Shown here: one piece after another, positions 8,739-18,214 of the stretch
Layout: the number at the start of each line of letters is the position of its first letter
Position numbering within the stretch: position 1 is the stretch's first letter
Source: Helicobacter_F equorum
GTDB lineage: Bacteria; Campylobacterota; Campylobacteria; Campylobacterales; Helicobacteraceae
Assembly: GCF_042649585.1 (NCBI RefSeq)
Contig: NZ_JBHRZM010000002.1
Coordinates: 248,001 to 312,000, forward strand
Length of the DNA stretch: 64,000 bases
Reading direction: 5' to 3'
The notes under the pieces: model-generated
The model's database searches: none
Told to the model about the DNA's origin: nothing
What the model saw: only the letters and a program-made list of their open reading frames with translations
Program-made: the position numbers and the translations under genes

Positions 8739-10499
8739 ATGTATAGAACTCATTTGTGTGCAGATATTGTCAAAGAGCATATTGGGGAAGAGGTGCGTGT
8801 ATGTGGATGGTGCAATAGTTATCGTGATCATGGGGGAATTGTATTTCTTGATTTACGCGATAAAAGTGGGATTGTGCAACTTGTGTGCGATCCTAGCTCC
8901 CAAGCGTATGATATTGCTTCAAGTGTGCGTGATGAATTTGTCCTTATCGCTAAGGGGAAAGTGCGTGCTAGAGGAGAGGGGTTAGAAAATCCAAAGCTTA
9001 AAACTGGCTTTGTTGAAATCGTGCTTGATGAACTTATTATCGAAAATAAATCCCTCACGCCACCCATTGACATAGGAAGTGAAAATGTTGGTGAGGATTT
9101 GCGCCTAAAATATCGATATTTGGATTTGCGTGCAAAAAAAGCATACGAGATTTTTAAAATCCGATCTGATGTCGCTATTGCGGTAAGAAACTCACTACAA
9201 AAAATGGATTTCTTAGAGGTGGAGACACCTATTCTTACTGCCTCAACGCCAGAGGGTGCCAGAGATTATCTTGTGCCTTCACGCGTCCATGATGGGCAAT
9301 TTTTTGCCTTACCTCAAAGCCCACAAATATTTAAGCAACTCTTGATGGTTGGTGGATTTGATAGGTATTTTCAAATCGCCAAATGTTTTAGAGATGAGGA
9401 CTTGCGTGCAGATAGACAACCTGAATTTACACAAATCGATGTGGAGATGAGTTTTTGTGATCAAGAAGATGTCATGCAAGTAGCGCAAAATCTTCTTGCA
9501 GATATTTTCCGTGCGTGTGGCAAAGAAATTTCAACACCATTTAGGAGAATGACTTGGCAAGATGCTATGGAAACATATGGAAGTGATAAACCAGACTTGC
9601 GCTTTGCTATGCCACTTGTGGAAGTGGGTGATTTGTTTGTGACTTGCAGTAATGAGATTTTTGCATCTATTGCCAAAGATTCAAAACTCAATAGATTTAA
9701 GGCATTATGTGTTAAAGGTGGTGATGCATTCTTTACACGAAAAACTTTGGGCGAAGCAGAGGAATTTGTGCGTAAATTTGGCGCAAAAGGTTTGGCATAT
9801 GTACAAGTCAAAGAGGGCGAAATAAAAGGACCATTAGCAAAATTCCTTTCGGCTTGGGATCTTGAATTACTTTTAAAACGCGTTGGTGCAGAAGTAGGTG
9901 ATGTGGTCTTTTTTGGTGCAGGACCAAAGAAAATCGTGTGGGATTATATGGGGCGTTTGCGACTTAAGGTTGCTCAAGATATGGGACTTATAGATTCACA
10001 AAAGCTTGAGTTTTTGTGGGTGGTGGATTTTCCTATGTTTGAAATTAATGATGATGGGAGTATATCGGCACTACATCACCCATTCACAATGCCAAAAAAT
10101 TTAGAGCAGGGCATAGAATCTGGCGATATAGAATCTATCCAATCTATCGCGTATGATATTGTGCTTAATGGAATAGAGTTGGGTGGAGGAAGTATCAGAA
10201 TCCACAAAGATTCTATACAAAACAAAGTCTTTGAGATCCTTAATATTTCTCAAGAACAAGCCAAAGAACGCTTTGGGTTTTTACTAGAGGCACTAAGCTA
10301 TGGTGCGCCACCACACGGAGGATTTGCTGTGGGATTTGATAGACTTATTATGCTACTTACACATAGTGCTTCTTTGCGTGATGTTATCGCATTCCCCAAA
10401 ACACAAAAAGCGACATGCCTACTCACAAATGCACCAAGCGAGGTAATTGAGGAGCAATTGCGTGAGTTGCATATACGATTGCGTAACCCAAAACACTAA
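8739..10499 (+). CDS. aspS: Aspartyl-tRNA synthetase
   Basis: Charges tRNA-Asp, and in bacteria of this group often also tRNA-Asn for later transamidation. The 586 residues are the bacterial-type length. There is an N-terminal OB anticodon-binding domain (GWCNSYRDHGGIVFLDLRD), class II motif 2 (CFRDEDLRADRQPEFTQID), the bacterial GAD insertion (middle third, ending near FLSAWDLE) and motif 3 (GFAVGFDRLIMLL). A non-discriminating role is inference from the group. An AAGGAAATA site lies upstream of the ATG. Confidence 0.97.
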   Translation: MYRTHLCADIVKEHIGEEVRVCGWCNSYRDHGGIVFLDLRDKSGIVQLVCDPSSQAYDIASSVRDEFVLIAKGKVRARGEGLENPKLKTGFVEIVLDELIIENKSLTPPIDIGSENVGEDLRLKYRYLDLRAKKAYEIFKIRSDVAIAVRNSLQKMDFLEVETPILTASTPEGARDYLVPSRVHDGQFFALPQSPQIFKQLLMVGGFDRYFQIAKCFRDEDLRADRQPEFTQIDVEMSFCDQEDVMQVAQNLLADIFRACGKEISTPFRRMTWQDAMETYGSDKPDLRFAMPLVEVGDLFVTCSNEIFASIAKDSKLNRFKALCVKGGDAFFTRKTLGEAEEFVRKFGAKGLAYVQVKEGEIKGPLAKFLSAWDLELLLKRVGAEVGDVVFFGAGPKKIVWDYMGRLRLKVAQDMGLIDSQKLEFLWVVDFPMFEINDDGSISALHHPFTMPKNLEQGIESGDIESIQSIAYDIVLNGIELGGGSIRIHKDSIQNKVFEILNISQEQAKERFGFLLEALSYGAPPHGGFAVGFDRLIMLLTHSASLRDVIAFPKTQKATCLLTNAPSEVIEEQLRELHIRLRNPKH

Positions 10500-10508
10500 G
10501 GAGAATTT

Positions 10509-11081
10509 ATGAAAACATTATTTCTTATCATTGGAGCACCAGGCAGTGGCAAGACCACCGATGCTCAAATTATCGCACAAAATAATACACAAAAGATTGT
10601 GCATTATTCCACTGGTGACTTATTGCGTGCAGAAGTGGCTAGTGGCAGTGAGCAAGGTAAGCTTATCGATAGTTTTGTAAGCAAAGGAAATTTAGTTCCG
10701 CTTGAAATTGTGGTAAGTACGATTGTTGGTGCGATCAAAAATGCTCCAAAAGATGTGATTATCATTGATGGCTATCCACGCAGTGTAGAACAAATGGAAG
10801 CTCTAGATTCGCAACTACAAGGGCAGAGTGATGTAGTGCTAAAAAGTGTAATAGAAGTCGAGGTTAGTGAAGAGGTGGCGCGTGATAGAGTGCTAGGACG
10901 CGCACGGGGCGCTGATGATAATGTCGAGGTTTTTAACAATAGAATGAAAGTCTATCTCACACCTTTGCAAGAAATTGAGAGTTTTTATAACAACAAAAAT
11001 CTCTTGCACAAAATCAATGGTGAGCGCACTATAGAAGAAATTGTTGCTGATATGCAAAGCTTTATATTGCAACAACTTTAG
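10509..11081 (+). CDS. adk: Adenylate kinase, short form
   Basis: Interconverts ATP + AMP and two ADP. The P-loop GAPGSGKTT is at residues 8-16, followed by the AMP-binding YSTGDLLRAEV and the DGYPRSVEQ block. With 190 residues it lacks the extended zinc-binding lid of longer bacterial enzymes. It starts 9 bases after aspS with an AAGGAG site and is followed 28 bases later by ppa; the pair adk-ppa links two pyrophosphate/adenylate reactions, matching the PPi made by the aminoacylation step upstream. Confidence 0.95.
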   Translation: MKTLFLIIGAPGSGKTTDAQIIAQNNTQKIVHYSTGDLLRAEVASGSEQGKLIDSFVSKGNLVPLEIVVSTIVGAIKNAPKDVIIIDGYPRSVEQMEALDSQLQGQSDVVLKSVIEVEVSEEVARDRVLGRARGADDNVEVFNNRMKVYLTPLQEIESFYNNKNLLHKINGERTIEEIVADMQSFILQQL

Positions 11082-11109
11082 ATTCTAAAATACTACTAAA
11101 GGAGCAAAA

Positions 11110-11631
11110 ATGAATATAGAAAAAATTGCTATAGGTTCTAATCCTGATGCCATCAATGTTGTCATTGAGATTCCATATGGATCAAATATCAAATACGAAG
11201 TGGATAAAGAAAGTGGTGCTGTCGTGGTAGATCGTGTGATGTATGGTGCGATGTTTTATCCAGCAAATTATGGTTTTGTACCAAATACACTAAGCGATGA
11301 TGGTGATCCAGCTGATGTATTGGTGATTAACGAATATCCATTACAAGCAGGAAGTGTGATCAAAGCACGGCTTATTGGGGTTTTAATCATGGAAGATGAG
11401 AGTGGAGTTGATGAAAAACTTATTAGTGTGCCTATTTCTAAAATCGATCCACGCTATGACAATATCAAAACCCTAGAGGATTTACCAAAAATCACACTTG
11501 ATAGAATAAAAAATTTCTTTGAAACTTATAAAACACTCGAGCCAAACAAATGGGTGAAGGTCAAAGACTTTAAAGACAAACAAGAAGCGCAACGCATTCT
11601 CCAAACTTCTATTGATAATTACAAAAAGTAA
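11110..11631 (+). CDS. ppa: Inorganic pyrophosphatase
   Basis: Hydrolyses pyrophosphate to phosphate in the cytoplasm, driving biosynthetic reactions. Family I soluble enzyme of 173 residues with EIPYGSNIKYE, the MYGAMFYPANYGFVP block and the metal-binding signature DGDPADVLV. An AAAGGAG site stands before the ATG. Last gene of the aspS-adk-ppa run; a 238-base gap with a hairpin follows. Confidence 0.97.
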   Translation: MNIEKIAIGSNPDAINVVIEIPYGSNIKYEVDKESGAVVVDRVMYGAMFYPANYGFVPNTLSDDGDPADVLVINEYPLQAGSVIKARLIGVLIMEDESGVDEKLISVPISKIDPRYDNIKTLEDLPKITLDRIKNFFETYKTLEPNKWVKVKDFKDKQEAQRILQTSIDNYKK

Positions 11632-11653
11632 CAAGTTTCTTAACTTTTTGTTG

Positions 11654-11691
11654 TTCTCTCATAGTGACTTGCAAAAGCCTATATGAGAGAA
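11654..11691 (+). repeat. Hairpin with 10-bp arms between ppa and acnB
   Basis: TTCTCTCATA (11654-11663) and TATGAGAGAA (11682-11691) are perfect complements around an 18-base loop. No T run follows, so it is not a classical terminator. A related CTCTCATAA recurs near 11730. Confidence 0.55.
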
Positions 11692-11815
11692 TCTTACGCA
11701 TTCCTAGCATATGTAATACACCAACTATCCTCTCATAATTTACATTTTCTTATAAATTTTGTCTTTCTTGATGTGTTTAAAATCTCTTTGGATTCTATAA
11801 TTAACTTCTTTGCTT

Positions 11816-11821
11816 TATAAT
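11816..11821 (+). promoter_or_regulatory. Probable -10 box of acnB
   Basis: GCTTTATAAT element with TATAAT at 11816-11821, 49 bases before the chosen acnB ATG; a second TATAATT lies about 20 bases further upstream. Confidence 0.45.
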
Positions 11822-11869
11822 TTGAGGAGCTTTCAAAGAGCTTCAAGGATTTTACATAAGGAGAGAAAG

Positions 11870-14446
11870 ATGGATTTTGCACAATTCATAGAAGAATATA
11901 ACAAACTCAAAGCCGAACGTGAGGAGCAGGGCATACCTCCATTACCGCTTAATGTCAAACAAACACAATGCGCAATAGATATTTGCAAAAGCTCAAATGC
12001 TAGTGCTGAACAAAAAGCATTTGCAAAAGAGTTATTAATCCATAGAGTAAATCCGGGTGTTGATGATGCAGCAAAACTCAAAGCAGAATTTTTTGCAGAG
12101 ATTCTAAAAAGTGGCAAAGAACAAGTTTTTACGCCATTAGAAGCGATCAAATACCTTGGGACTATGCTAGGTGGATATAATGTCAAACCACTTATTGAAG
12201 GGCTATCATTAGCAGATACTACACTTGCCAAAGAATGTGCTAACGCGCTCAAACACACACTGCTTGTATATAATAGCTTTGAGGATATTGCAAAACTTAG
12301 TGCGAATAATCCTCTAGCTAAAGAGGTTTTAGAATCTTGGGCAAATGCTGAATGGTTTTTGCAAAAACCTGGATTGCCAGAGGTCATTAAAGCCTGTGTG
12401 TTTAAAGTCGATGGCGAGACAAATACCGATGATTTAAGTCCGGCAAGCGATGCTTTTACTCGAAGCGATATTCCTTTGCACGCAAAGGCTATGCTAAAAG
12501 CGCGAATAGAAAACTTTGAACAACGCATTCAAAATATCAAAGATATAGCAAGCAAAAATGATGCACAAGTAGCATATGTAGGTGATGTAGTAGGGACTGG
12601 AAGTTCTAGAAAATCTGCTTGTAACTCTATCATATGGCATTTTGGTAGGGAGATTCCATATATTCCTAACAAAAAAGGTGGCGGTTTAGTTTTGGGTGGC
12701 GTGATCGCACCTATATTCTTTAATACTTGTGAAGATTCTGGAGCACTGCCTATCGCTGTTGATGTAAGCGCACTTAACGAGGGTGATATTATTGAGATTC
12801 GCACACAAAAGGGTGAAATTGTCAAAAATGGTAGTGTTATTGCAACTTTTACATTAAGCCCACTTACTATTAGCGATGAAGTCCGTGCAGGTGGCAGAAT
12901 CTCACTTATCATTGGACGCAATCTCACAACAAAGGCACGAGATTTCCTTAAGCTTCCTCCAAGTGATGTATTCAAAACTCCTAAACAACCAGCGCAAAAA
13001 TCTTGTGGATTCTCTCTCGCACAAAAAATCGTCGGTCGTGCGTGTGGAGTAGAGGGCATAAGACCTGGCACATATTGTGAGCCAAAAACTACAACCGTTG
13101 GTAGCCAAGATACCACAGGTGCAATGACGCGCGATGAAATTAAAGAACTTGCGGCTATTAGCTTTGGTGCGGATTTTGTAATGCAGAGCTTCTGCCACAC
13201 TGCCGCATACCCAAAACCGTCAGATGTAAGTCTACATGCCACATTGCCAGAATTTATGTCATCAAAAGGTGGGGTAGCCTTGCGTCCTCGAGATGGTGTT
13301 ATTCACTCTTGGCTTAATAGATTCTGCCTACCAGATACACTTGGCACAGGTGGGGACTCACACACACGCTTCCCAATTGGCATCTCTTTTCCGGCAGGAA
13401 GTGGGCTTGTAGCATTTGCAGCAGTTACAGGTACAATGCCTCTTGACATGCCAGAATCTGTGCTTGTGCGATTTAAGGGCAAACTAAATCCGGGTATCAC
13501 ATTGCGAGATTTGGTTAATGCAATTCCTTACTATGCAATCAAGCAAGGACTTTTAACCGTGGAGAAAAAAGGTAAAAAAAATATCTTTAGCGGTAGAATC
13601 CTAGAAATCGAAGGACTGGGAGATCTCAAAGTTGAACAAGCCTTTGAGCTTAGTGATGCAAGTGCAGAAAGAAGTGCTGCGGCTTGTAGTGTGCGTCTCA
13701 ATAAAGAGCCTATCATTGAGTATTTGCACTCAAACATCGCACTTATTGAAGCTATGATTAAAGATGGGTATCAAAATGCTGAAACTCTACGTAGACGTGC
13801 ACAAAAAATGCAAGAATGGATCAATAATCCTGTGCTTTTGGAGCCTGATAGTGATGCAGAATACGCGGCAGTAATTGAGATTGATCTTGCAGAGATTAAA
13901 GAACCAATTTTGGCTTGTCCGAATGACCCTGATGATGTGGCAACACTTAGTGAAATTCTTGCAGATCCTAAGCGTCCAAAAACTATCAATGAGGTCTTTA
14001 TTGGTAGTTGTATGACAAATATTGGGCATTTCCGTGCCTTTGGCGAAATTGTTAAAAACGAGGGACAATCTAAAACACAAATTTGGATTGCACCTCCAAC
14101 AAAAATGGATGAAAAAGAACTCAACCAAGAGGGGTATTTCTCCCTATTTGGTGCAGCAGGTGCGAGAATGGAAGTGCCAGGTTGTAGCTTGTGTATGGGT
14201 AACCAAGCCCGCGTAAGAGACAATGCGGTGGTATTCTCTACATCAACGCGTAACTTTGATAATCGTATGGGTAAAGGAGCACAAGTATATCTCGGTAGCG
14301 CAGAGCTTGGTGGCGTATGTGCGATATTAGGAAGATTGCCAAATGTCAAGGAGTATTTAGACCTTGTTCCTACCAAACTTAAAGGCAAAGAAAATAATGT
14401 TTATACATACCTAAACTTCGATAAAATCGAAGACTTCAGCCTCTAA
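11870..14446 (+). CDS. acnB: Aconitate hydratase B
   Basis: Isomerises citrate to isocitrate in the TCA cycle with a [4Fe-4S] cluster. It has 858 residues, the AcnB-type arrangement: an N-terminal HEAT-like domain, then the swivel domain (VDGETNTDDLSPASDAF, GTGSSRKSACNS) and the catalytic domains. The cluster cysteines are visible in IGSCMTNIGHFRA and PGCSLCMGNQ plus an upstream one in SFCHTAAYP. The ATG at 11870 follows a strong AAGGAGAGAAAG site; a frame-extending start at 11810 has none. A terminator hairpin follows the gene. Confidence 0.96.
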   Translation: MDFAQFIEEYNKLKAEREEQGIPPLPLNVKQTQCAIDICKSSNASAEQKAFAKELLIHRVNPGVDDAAKLKAEFFAEILKSGKEQVFTPLEAIKYLGTMLGGYNVKPLIEGLSLADTTLAKECANALKHTLLVYNSFEDIAKLSANNPLAKEVLESWANAEWFLQKPGLPEVIKACVFKVDGETNTDDLSPASDAFTRSDIPLHAKAMLKARIENFEQRIQNIKDIASKNDAQVAYVGDVVGTGSSRKSACNSIIWHFGREIPYIPNKKGGGLVLGGVIAPIFFNTCEDSGALPIAVDVSALNEGDIIEIRTQKGEIVKNGSVIATFTLSPLTISDEVRAGGRISLIIGRNLTTKARDFLKLPPSDVFKTPKQPAQKSCGFSLAQKIVGRACGVEGIRPGTYCEPKTTTVGSQDTTGAMTRDEIKELAAISFGADFVMQSFCHTAAYPKPSDVSLHATLPEFMSSKGGVALRPRDGVIHSWLNRFCLPDTLGTGGDSHTRFPIGISFPAGSGLVAFAAVTGTMPLDMPESVLVRFKGKLNPGITLRDLVNAIPYYAIKQGLLTVEKKGKKNIFSGRILEIEGLGDLKVEQAFELSDASAERSAAACSVRLNKEPIIEYLHSNIALIEAMIKDGYQNAETLRRRAQKMQEWINNPVLLEPDSDAEYAAVIEIDLAEIKEPILACPNDPDDVATLSEILADPKRPKTINEVFIGSCMTNIGHFRAFGEIVKNEGQSKTQIWIAPPTKMDEKELNQEGYFSLFGAAGARMEVPGCSLCMGNQARVRDNAVVFSTSTRNFDNRMGKGAQVYLGSAELGGVCAILGRLPNVKEYLDLVPTKLKGKENNVYTYLNFDKIEDFSL

Positions 14447-14453
14447 TTTCAAC

Positions 14454-14491
14454 AAGCAATAGGCTTTTAGCCTTATTGCTTATATGTTTTT
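14454..14491 (+). terminator. Rho-independent terminator after acnB
   Basis: AAGCAATA-GGC and GCCTTATTGCTT pair around TTTTA with one bulge, followed by TATATGTTTTT. It overlaps the end of the convergent methyltransferase gene and may serve both directions. Confidence 0.75.
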
Positions 14492-15442
14492 CTCACTTTT
14501 ACACGATGTATTTTTCTCATAAACTGCTATAACCGTGTGTCCGTAAGTGTTAGGTGGAATTTGTATCCAACGCTTTCCCAAGATTCCAAATTTATTAATA
14601 AATTTCCGTAAGATGCCCTTGTCAATAAGAGGGGTGGGCAAAAATTTTTTTGCCCACATTATACTTTTGTAGAATTCTCTGTGTTCTGGTTGTATAGGTT
14701 CATGATAAAGTTTTATAAGGTGCAAATCAAAAAGCTTTGCAATATAATGAAGGGTTTTGTCGCTGAATCTAGAAATATGGTGTGGGGGCATATTCAATAT
14801 ACCATTGACACAATCGTGTAAAAACGAATCTTCACTAGGCACAGCAATAATGAGTTTTGGAGTGTTGTTTAATGTATCCCCCCCCCTAATTGATTGTAAA
14901 CATGTAATTTGTGATTGTAGAAATGTATGTGGATTACTAACATGCTCCAATACCTGAAAACTACAACTCACATCAAATTTACCACAATGTTCTTTGCAAT
15001 ATTCTTCGATAGGAGTATTTTGGATTATAATTCCGCGTTTAGCTGCCATTTCTTTAGCCTGTGTGCTAAATTCCAAACCAATATAATTTTCCTTGTGTGG
15101 AAGAAACTCCGCAAACGCAGCCTTACCGCAACCTACTTCCAAAACTTTAGAATCTGGAGCGATAAAATCCTTAGCGTAATGATATTCGTGTTTTTCATCA
15201 AAATAATACCAAGGTAAAAGATTGAGAGCATTATAAAATGTATCGTTGCCAGTGGGAATGATTCCATTTTCACAAACAAAAAATCTAAGATCACATTCTT
15301 GGCAGTGCATATAGAGCAGATCACTAGAAACGATGTTTGATATATCTATACCAAAATTTTTTTGGTATAACGCGACAAGATCATCTCTTCGAACACGATC
15401 TTGAATGATTGTGGTATTGTGGTGACACAAAATACATTGCAT
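14480..15442 (-). CDS. Zinc-ribbon SAM-dependent methyltransferase, phase-variable (G9, in frame)
   Basis: A 320-residue class I methyltransferase. The N-terminus has paired cysteines (CILCHHN near residue 3, CQEC near 47) suggesting a zinc ribbon. The SAM motif is VLEVGCGKAAF, with acidic LEFS downstream and FDVSCSFQVLEHV as the post-II motif. The G9 tract falls in a loop (SIRGGDTLNNTP) just before the strand KLIIAVPSED, where simpler relatives have a short PGG turn. With 9 G the frame is open. I chose the ATG at 15442 because AAGGAG sits just before it; the ATG at 15463 has no such site. Substrate unknown; glycan or lipid modification is the usual role of such genes. Confidence 0.85.
   Translation of the reverse strand: MQCILCHHNTTIIQDRVRRDDLVALYQKNFGIDISNIVSSDLLYMHCQECDLRFFVCENGIIPTGNDTFYNALNLLPWYYFDEKHEYHYAKDFIAPDSKVLEVGCGKAAFAEFLPHKENYIGLEFSTQAKEMAAKRGIIIQNTPIEEYCKEHCGKFDVSCSFQVLEHVSNPHTFLQSQITCLQSIRGGDTLNNTPKLIIAVPSEDSFLHDCVNGILNMPPHHISRFSDKTLHYIAKLFDLHLIKLYHEPIQPEHREFYKSIMWAKKFLPTPLIDKGILRKFINKFGILGKRWIQIPPNTYGHTVIAVYEKNTSCKSEKNI
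14878..14886. repeat. Homopolymeric C9 (G9 on the coding strand) contingency tract
   Basis: Nine consecutive C on the + strand inside the minus-strand methyltransferase. Gain or loss of one base would cut the protein before its last SAM-fold strands; the present length keeps it in frame. Confidence 0.9.
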
Positions 15443-15463
15443 GGCTAACTCCTTAATATTCAT

Positions 15464-15848
15464 ATATTTCTTTATTATATATCATAAATCTTGAATTTAT
15501 GATATAGGGGTTGGTGATAAAAAAGATTGAAAATTATAGTTTTCATAAATATATTATGCAATAAAATATAAATAGTATAAAAAATACATATTTTGACTGA
15601 TTGGCTGAATCTAGCAAAATGGATTGATTGTAAGGGACAAAAAACAATCAAAAATTACAACAGAATTACAACAATAAATGATGACTTTTCTGAGTATATG
15701 AGGTCTTGGTCTTCTATCTGGAATGTAAACAACACCTACTGCAACCTTAGACTATGATAAACGATTACGGCACTTGCGATCAAAGAATTTAAAATCTTAA
15801 TAACACTCACCCAAAGAAGATACAATAATAAAGTTTTGATTGTTTGAT
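15464..15848. other. 385-base AT-rich gap, nothing recognised
   Basis: Between the methyltransferase start and tRNA-fMet. No open frame of note, no clear hairpin or promoter that I could assign. It must hold the methyltransferase promoter and the 3' trailer of the tRNA transcript. Confidence 0.5.
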
Positions 15849-15925
<77 letters not shown>

Positions 15926-15957
15926 ACATAAGAAAAATGTTTGAAAGAAAAAGAATA

Positions 15958-16032
15958 TGGCTGGGGTAAAAGGATTCGAACCTCTGAATGCCTGGACCAA
16001 AACCAGGTGCCTTACCGCTTGGCGATACCCCA
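15958..16032 (-). tRNA. tRNA-Gln (TTG)
   Basis: 75 bases with encoded CCA; 5' TGGGGTA pairs with the 3' acceptor strand, anticodon TTG in the loop TTTTGGT, T-arm GGTTCGAATCC. First of the two tRNAs on this strand, 72 bases downstream of nadB. Confidence 0.95.
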
Positions 16033-16104
16033 CCATCGAGATTTAGAAACTGAAAGTGCGTATTATAGTGATTTACTTCTAAAAAGTCAAGGTATATGTA
16101 AAAA

Positions 16105-17550
16105 TTACACGATATAATGCGCACCTAAGCTTTTTTCTCGTGTTAAAGCTGATTGCACGATATTTTGTGCCACGAGTAGGCGTAACTTTAACATGCGCCC
16201 TATGTTAGATTCTAATAACGCTTCAATCCCACCAAGCGCAACATTGAGTTTGTCTTTTGAGCGCACAATTCCCACCTTTTCCCACATAATTTTACGTAAT
16301 ACATCCCGCAAATGTGTATCTCCCTCTTTTTCCAATACACTTTCATCAAAAGGAAAATACCGCTTTGGATTTGCATACATAGTATTAAGAATCTCGCGTG
16401 CCGCAATTTTTCCAAATACAAGACCCTCCAAAAGCGAGTTTGATGCAAGACGATTAGCCCCATGCACGCCATTATATGCACATTCCCCTATGGCATAGAG
16501 GTTTGTCATGCCCCGCACTCTTGTTGTATCATCGCACAAGATTCCACCCATACAATAATGAAACGCTGGAGAAATAGGCACGAGATCGTTTGGTATATCA
16601 AGTTTGCATGCACTGAGCTCACGATAAATATTAGGAAAGCGCTTGGCAAAAGATTGCTTACTAAATGCTCTCAAATCCAAAAATGCCTCTTGATTATGCT
16701 TTTGACAATAATCAACAATTGCCCTTGCCACAATATCTCTAGGGGCTAATTCTCCTCTAGGGTCATATTCAAATAAAAACTGCTTTCCTTTAGAATCTAT
16801 GACTTTGCCACCCTCCCCTCGCACTGCTTCACTAATGAGATATTTACGCGCGGTTTTGGTTTGTACATACACACTAGGGTGAAATTGTAACATCTCCATA
16901 TGTGCCAATTTTAACCCATGCTCAAGAATAATTCCATGCACATCACCACCGATTGTATGCGCGTTTGTATGGTATTTAAAAAGCCCTCCAATACCACCAC
17001 TTGCTAGCACAACATGATCACTATAAATATGCACCAATCCCTTTTTGGTTTGCACACTGACACCATAGCACCTATCATCTTCTAGTAGCAAATCAATAAC
17101 ACGAGCACTTTTCCAAAGCGTATGCCCCAAAGAATACATCAAAAATGTATGCAGATTGCGTCCCGTGCCATCACCTCCAGAATGCACGATACGCGCAATA
17201 GAATGGCCGCCTTCTTTGGTATAGCTTAGCGCTCCATTTTCATCTCTATCAAACCCAAATCCATCACTCAATAATTCCTGCAAGATTCCTAGACTTTCTG
17301 TGCTTAGTCTCTCTACACTTCTTACATCATTGAGTTGCGATCCTGCAAGGATTGTGTCTTTGACATGGAGTGGTATATCTGCCTTATCTCGCGCAATGGT
17401 GATTCCCCCTTGCGCATAAAAGGTATTGCACTCCCACGACTGATTTTTGCATAGCAAAAGTACACGCAAATTTTTTGGCAAATGACGCGCACAATATAAT
17501 CCAGCTACTCCAGCCCCAACAATCACGACATCATAATGTAATCTTTCCAT
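16105..17550 (-). CDS. nadB: L-aspartate oxidase
   Basis: Flavoenzyme that oxidises aspartate to iminoaspartate, the first step of de novo NAD synthesis. The FAD-binding GAGVAGLYCARHLP is near residue 12, followed by the succinate dehydrogenase-like blocks YAQGGI, GGHSIARIVHSGGDGTG and the active-site region LMSEAVRGEGG-like (ISEAVRGEGGKVID). The C-terminal NGVHGANRLASNSLLEG is typical. It has 481 residues, slightly short of the E. coli enzyme as is usual in this group. An AGGA site precedes the ATG. Confidence 0.94.
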   Translation of the reverse strand: MERLHYDVVIVGAGVAGLYCARHLPKNLRVLLLCKNQSWECNTFYAQGGITIARDKADIPLHVKDTILAGSQLNDVRSVERLSTESLGILQELLSDGFGFDRDENGALSYTKEGGHSIARIVHSGGDGTGRNLHTFLMYSLGHTLWKSARVIDLLLEDDRCYGVSVQTKKGLVHIYSDHVVLASGGIGGLFKYHTNAHTIGGDVHGIILEHGLKLAHMEMLQFHPSVYVQTKTARKYLISEAVRGEGGKVIDSKGKQFLFEYDPRGELAPRDIVARAIVDYCQKHNQEAFLDLRAFSKQSFAKRFPNIYRELSACKLDIPNDLVPISPAFHYCMGGILCDDTTRVRGMTNLYAIGECAYNGVHGANRLASNSLLEGLVFGKIAAREILNTMYANPKRYFPFDESVLEKEGDTHLRDVLRKIMWEKVGIVRSKDKLNVALGGIEALLESNIGRMLKLRLLVAQNIVQSALTREKSLGAHYIV

Positions 17551-17555
17551 AAATC

Positions 17556-17771
17556 CTAATCTCCACTATCTTCACTAAGGCTTGTAGGGTGTATGCTATG
17601 CACACTTTGGGATTGAAACATCTCTTGTGAATCTGTATTGACATTTTGCGTCTTATTTGTATCCTCATCTCGCTCATAATAGGGTTTAGACTTATAGCCA
17701 CAACCTATAACCATACCACATACCATCATTAAAAAATATGCTATCATTACGCTATGAAAGATTCTAAGCAT
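17556..17771 (-). CDS. Small predicted lipoprotein
   Basis: 71 residues: a hydrophobic N-terminus ending in the lipobox VIGC (Cys near residue 26), then a short polar tail rich in Ser, Asp and Gln. The start at 17771 follows AAGGGAGATA; the frame could be extended upstream but without a signal or binding site. It ends 5 bases before nadB on the same strand, so both are probably in one operon. Its 5' end overlaps the divergent gene at 17754 by 18 bases. Function unknown. Confidence 0.6.
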   Translation of the reverse strand: MLRIFHSVMIAYFLMMVCGMVIGCGYKSKPYYERDEDTNKTQNVNTDSQEMFQSQSVHSIHPTSLSEDSGD

Positions 17772-18209
17772 ATTATCTCCCTTCTTAAAGCACAGCCAGA
17801 ATTTGCAAAACTTCTCATAAAAGATGAGATTAATCTCTTTAAGGCTGCGTATCTTACGCCATATTTGCAAGAGCAGATTCTCTTTATTTTTGTCAAAAAC
17901 CAAACACTTTTTTTTGCTGCCAAGCACCCAGCGTTTTGCCAAGAGTTTAATTATACACGCGAGCAGATAATACAGACTTTAAGGCAATATCCGCAAAAAT
18001 TTCCAACTCTAAGCAAACTTAGCGAAGCAAAAGCATATGTCCCACGCCACATCTTAGCCCCAAAACCAATCCCCACAACAGAGATTAAACGCTATTTTAG
18101 CGAACATTCAAAAGGCATATTTATCAATCATTCCACCAACCCAGAAATTCACGCACTTTTTGAAAAACTTCGCCTTGCAATTTTGTGCAACCAATCTACC
18201 CAAGAGTGA
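17754..18209 (+). CDS. DUF721/DciA-like protein
   Basis: 151 residues. The stretch from about residue 20 to 75 (LFKAAYLTPYLQEQIL, FVKNQTLFFAAKHPAFCQEF, then a helix REQIIQTLRQY) has the pattern of DUF721 domains, which in other bacteria are linked to loading the replicative helicase (DciA). The C-terminal half is a basic, proline-containing tail with no motif I know. The ATG at 17754 lies inside the start of the divergent lipoprotein gene, and no better start exists. The family call is tentative. Confidence 0.5.
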   Translation: MKDSKHIISLLKAQPEFAKLLIKDEINLFKAAYLTPYLQEQILFIFVKNQTLFFAAKHPAFCQEFNYTREQIIQTLRQYPQKFPTLSKLSEAKAYVPRHILAPKPIPTTEIKRYFSEHSKGIFINHSTNPEIHALFEKLRLAILCNQSTQE

Positions 18210-18214
18210 TAAAG

